A stretch of 64,000 nt of DNA from Pseudomarimonas arenosa (GTDB lineage Bacteria; Pseudomonadota; Gammaproteobacteria; Xanthomonadales; Xanthomonadaceae): the NCBI RefSeq assembly GCF_014841215.1, contig NZ_JACYTR010000011.1, forward strand, positions 62,001 through 126,000, given 5' to 3'. Positions 61,701-64,000 of this stretch are shown piece by piece. Positions within the stretch are counted from its first letter, which is position 1; the number at the start of each line of letters is the position of its first letter. The notes beneath the pieces were generated by a model. The model was not told the origin of the DNA and searched no databases. It was given only the letters and a program-made list of their open reading frames with translations. The position numbers were made by a program, and so were the translations under genes.

Positions 61701-62611
61701 GCCAGATTGGCGGTCAGAGGCGAGTCCTGCTCGATTCTCAGCCGCTGCAGATCAAAACGATCGGCCCTGAGCTTGATATCCAGTGCGGACGATGACCAAT
61801 GCACATCCATCTCGCCCTGCCCGACCGCATCGCTCAGCCGAAACGCCAAGGCCTGCTGACTGGCGGTGGCGCTCAGCGTCCATTCGGAGGCCTGCGGCGT
61901 GGCAGTCCTGACCCGGAGAACCCAGGGCGCGTCCGCACTGCCATCGCCCTTGGCATCGATCAGCTCAGCCCAGGGCGAACGCAGGCTGAGCGAGTGCACA
62001 TCCAGCCGACCCTCGGCAGCATAGCGGGCGCTCACATGCAGGTCAGCGACCCAGAGGCCGGCTGGCGCCACTTCACCCATTGTTTCGCTAACGGACGGCT
62101 CGCCATCGAGCTCGATCCGAGCAATATGCAAACGCCCAAGGCCTATGCTAAGAGGCAATGCAGGAAACGGCCAGCGCCAGGCGAAGCCTGGATTATTGCC
62201 GACAGCCTCCGCCGGGGCGACTGACTCATCGGTCGATTCGGCAGCCCGCCAATGCAGGCGCTCGACCGACACCGACTGCAATTGCAGGGTGTCCTGCCAT
62301 AGCGCCGCCGGCTGCCAGTCTAACGACAACCTGCTGGCCATGATTTCGCCGTCGACCAGTTGCCAGCTCACTCGATCAATTTCGATCGGGCCGATCAGGC
62401 GCCCACGTAGTCCTTCGACCTGCAGCCCGGCCAGCACCGGCTGCTCGCGCAGCTGCGACCATAGCCAGCGCAGACCGGATTCACTCAGACTCAACCAGGC
62501 ACCCAGCGAACTCGCGAGCAACAACAGCGCCAGAAGCAGCCATAGCAGGCGCCTCCACCAGCGCCGCCCGCGTGGAACAGAACGTTCAGTAACGGCGCCC
62601 GGCGAACTCAC
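58787..62611 (-). CDS. tamB: Translocation and assembly module protein TamB
   Basis: A 1274-residue inner-membrane-anchored periplasmic protein. One N-terminal helix (RRLLWLLLALLLLASSLGAWL, about residues 20-40) is followed by about 1000 residues of repetitive beta strands that form the lipid-carrying groove of AsmA-like proteins, and the C-terminal DUF490/TamB domain ending in SRAGINYRVER. With TamA it helps insert outer-membrane proteins and moves phospholipid across the periplasm. Its GTG start overlaps the tamA stop (GTGA), the expected coupling for this pair. Confidence 0.94.
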   Translation of the reverse strand: MSSPGAVTERSVPRGRRWWRRLLWLLLALLLLASSLGAWLSLSESGLRWLWSQLREQPVLAGLQVEGLRGRLIGPIEIDRVSWQLVDGEIMASRLSLDWQPAALWQDTLQLQSVSVERLHWRAAESTDESVAPAEAVGNNPGFAWRWPFPALPLSIGLGRLHIARIELDGEPSVSETMGEVAPAGLWVADLHVSARYAAEGRLDVHSLSLRSPWAELIDAKGDGSADAPWVLRVRTATPQASEWTLSATASQQALAFRLSDAVGQGEMDVHWSSSALDIKLRADRFDLQRLRIEQDSPLTANLALNSDFQQLMVEGDAELGELALDHLNAVLSWENDLSQVQIDTLAWQLAGGGQGKASGAVHGLQQTPELDIKWSISDLPLTLGVDGTSPAGSDAESAPPRLLRAEGVIAGPWQQLRLEGSAELLALERSLSAVWRLHWQAPLIEIERLELLTAHGRADLSGRIELAEQVSTQLKFSSDGLDPFWLSSHWQGELDVQGTLDLQQAADGWSGELKVGQIRGQINAQRFDGRLAVQLRNDQLHAVSAELRAGSGRLAVNTEERALRLSVDQWRLDPWWPDLGGTLDGELSMGDFRQLQQSSPAEWRDLRFDLRGERLQAVGHRLSFAHVHGRWPGPADNGSLDLEYRGLAHPSLGEWRGSISLAGRPEDYSAQLRAERDDLALTLAAAGRHQQGQGRLDLAALGLESQVAGQWLLQAPVEFEYGQTLRLTPACLGGDLGQLCVAMTSAESGRNWTLRGETLQLDRLFALVAPDRGLELRGEFGFDLEVSERDSVWRPGPMRLSGGPGELRSLDQDVQLLGWDVIELRGQKLPDAALWRLDGALRNAAAGSLGLQLELPLGEQPDFSAMRGRVQVDLRQIAALQLLLPDVVGASGTAQGQLSWAMDQQPPLSGELRLTELGGKVPALGVEFADSELTVFGAGNSFNIDGQLRSGGGPLRIEGEWQAGGAARVRLAGRDVRLADTRRLKIVASPDVQISWQQGTARLGGRVEVNEALIDLERIEAGETRSADVVVLDPRFEATGIQALPIQVDLQLQLGEAVRLQGFGFDGRMAGKLRITERPGEAARGRGSLNLFGKYSAYAQGLEIERGRLLFANGPLDNPGIELRAMRKVRQDKVGIEVRGPALAPSLDLWSEPPMNQAEALSLLVLGQPLSSASSADGAQLGQAAAAMGGNLLAARVGGRLGLDTFGVSDSSSIGAAFTVGKYLSPRLYLAYGVALFEDASAVTVRYLISDRLDLELESSRESRAGINYRVER

Positions 62612-64000
62612 AAATCCGGCCCCAAGGTAAAGTGCAGGCGAATACCCTGATCCGGACCGTCCAGCCCGCGAGCGATATCCGCCCGCACCGGTCCAACCGG
62701 CGAACGCCAGCGCACGCCCACCCCCGCTCCCAACGCCGGATCGAGCGAGTCATTGAAGGCATTGCCGCCATCGACGAACACCGCCATACCCCATTCGGCA
62801 CCGAACATGTGTTCCCATTCCAGACTGGCAGTGAACAGCTTCGACGCACCGATTCGCTCACCGTCAGCATCACGAGGGCTGAGTTCCTGATAGCCATAAC
62901 CGCGCAGACTGCGATCGCCGCCGGCGAAGAACCGAAACGACAGCGGCAGGCGATCGAAGTCACTTAACCTTACGTTGCCGAAATCGGTTCGAGCGATCAG
63001 CCGATTGGAATCGCCAAACGAGCGTACCAGGGCGGCGCTGGCGATCAACTGCTGAAAGCCGACATCCGACCCCAGCTCCGCCAGCCCCCAGCGCCCGGTC
63101 ACCCGCCAGGCGAATCCGCGCGTGGGGTAGAGCGGATCGTCCATCACCTTGCGCTCCAGCGTGGCCTGCGGATAGATCAACAGATCTCCCGCGCTGTCGC
63201 GATCCTCGCGGCGCGCATGCAGGCCCAGCACCAGATTGTTGCCGCGCCAATTGAACTCGCGACTGACTGCGGCTTCATAGATGCTGGGATCGAAGCTGCC
63301 AAACGGCTCCTGTCGCAGATCGGTCGACAGCACCCACCAGCCGCGAAAACGCTCAAACGCCGGGATGCGGTAGCGGAATGACGCTGCCGAACGCTGCTCG
63401 CCGAACAAAACGTCGCTGTTCCACTTGTGACCGGCAGCATTGAGCCAGCGACGATCGTAACCCAGCTTGATCGCCGCTCCGGTATCGGTGCCGTAGCTGG
63501 CACCCGCCCGATAGACGTTGCGCGGCGCCGGCGTGAGCGCCACATCAACACCGATCGGTGGACCTTCCTCAGTCGACCATGACTGATCCTCTGGACGGTC
63601 ACGCACATTCACTTCGATGCGATCGAAATAGTCCAGCTCACTGAGTCGACGCTGCAACTCCAGCAGCTGACGCTGGTTGAAGTGCTGGTCGGGACGAAAT
63701 GGCACCAGCGGCGGCAGAAAATCCTCCGCCAGCTGGCTGCCCTGGAAGGTCACCTCGCCGAATCGAAAGCGCGGCCCACTGGCCCAGCGCAAACGCAGGT
63801 CAGCAACATCCAGTGCACGCAGCACTTCAACACGCGCTTCCAGCAATTCGCTGGCGAAATAGCCGCGCTCTGCCAACACGCGCTGTAGATTGGCCTTGCT
63901 GGTTTCGTAGTCCAGGTGTCGCAGGACGTCGCCGACACCCGGCTTGAACTTCTTGATCAAATTGCCGAGGCTGCGATCCGTGGCGCCAGGCCCCAGCACT
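62608..64000 (-). CDS. tamA: Translocation and assembly module protein TamA (5' end outside window)
   Basis: The C-terminal 464 residues of an Omp85-family outer-membrane protein. The visible part holds most of POTRA 2 and 3 and the 16-strand barrel, with the family's lid-loop motif in FFAGGDRSLRGYGYQ and the final GPVRADIARGLD...HFTLGPDL strand. About 110 N-terminal residues (signal peptide and POTRA 1) lie beyond base 64000. Followed directly by tamB with a four-base overlap. Confidence 0.92.
   Translation of the reverse strand, partial: VLGPGATDRSLGNLIKKFKPGVGDVLRHLDYETSKANLQRVLAERGYFASELLEARVEVLRALDVADLRLRWASGPRFRFGEVTFQGSQLAEDFLPPLVPFRPDQHFNQRQLLELQRRLSELDYFDRIEVNVRDRPEDQSWSTEEGPPIGVDVALTPAPRNVYRAGASYGTDTGAAIKLGYDRRWLNAAGHKWNSDVLFGEQRSAASFRYRIPAFERFRGWWVLSTDLRQEPFGSFDPSIYEAAVSREFNWRGNNLVLGLHARREDRDSAGDLLIYPQATLERKVMDDPLYPTRGFAWRVTGRWGLAELGSDVGFQQLIASAALVRSFGDSNRLIARTDFGNVRLSDFDRLPLSFRFFAGGDRSLRGYGYQELSPRDADGERIGASKLFTASLEWEHMFGAEWGMAVFVDGGNAFNDSLDPALGAGVGVRWRSPVGPVRADIARGLDGPDQGIRLHFTLGPDL

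Overview
This 64 kb window is a GC-rich, densely coded chromosomal segment of a gammaproteobacterium, most likely of the order Lysobacterales (Xanthomonadales). The clues are a plant-type glutamate-cysteine ligase next to paired YecA proteins, a DUF1631-GGDEF-EAL protein, a DUF2244-coxB-coxA-ctaG-coxC-SURF1-ctaA-ctaB cytochrome oxidase block, and the TsaD/rpsU/yqeY/dnaG neighbourhood. I see no rRNA, tRNA, prophage, insertion sequence or CRISPR array. Both ends cut a gene: an SMC-like ATPase on the left and tamA on the right.

Layout. 1-10 kb: tail of an SMC-like ATPase, a membrane hybrid-free histidine kinase, a secreted trypsin-like protease, a large c-di-GMP protein (DUF1631-GGDEF-EAL) and, divergent from it, a receiver-HDOD response regulator. 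10-19.6 kb: a 2OG-Fe(II) oxygenase, PEP carboxylase, hflKC, a membrane c-di-GMP phosphodiesterase and an FAD oxidoreductase of the LhgO type. 19.6-26.3 kb: two YecA paralogues, gshA, a hairpin-packed intergenic region, engB, cytochrome c4, a DsbA-like oxidoreductase and an EEP-fold phosphodiesterase. 26.3-30.8 kb: a 132-bp triple tandem repeat, a large TonB-dependent receptor and a TauE/SafE exporter. 30.8-41.2 kb: slt, an NDUFA9-like protein, cca, a MidA-like methyltransferase, a pteridine reductase, then a minus-strand run tsaD-folB-mechanosensitive channel-folK. 41.4-48.3 kb: rpsU, yqeY and dnaG, with a Zur-box-controlled ZnuD-like zinc receptor and an S41 peptidase lodged between yqeY and dnaG. 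48.3-57.5 kb: an O-methyltransferase-like gene and the aa3 cytochrome c oxidase structural, haem A and copper assembly genes. 57.7-64 kb: a YbaY-like lipoprotein and the tamA-tamB pair.

How the genes work together. Several modules serve the cell envelope and respiration: cytochrome c4 would pass electrons to the aa3 oxidase, whose haem A (CtaB, CtaA, SURF1) and copper centres (CtaG, a Sco-like protein) are supplied by the same cluster; HflKC, Slt, TamAB, DsbA-like and the TonB receptors serve membrane and periplasm. Folate genes folB, folK and a FolM-type reductase lie within 4 kb. Two EAL proteins and a receiver-HDOD protein make the left third rich in c-di-GMP and two-component signalling.

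The most unusual signals are non-coding. Just downstream of engB, eight consecutive perfect or near-perfect stem-loops occupy about 240 bp, and four of them expose a GGA in the loop, all on the engB sense strand. A module of this array recurs after tsaD and after yqeY, each time with the GGA loop on the sense strand of the upstream gene. This resembles the architecture of CsrA/RsmA-binding RNAs, but a palindromic mobile repeat is an equally serious explanation.
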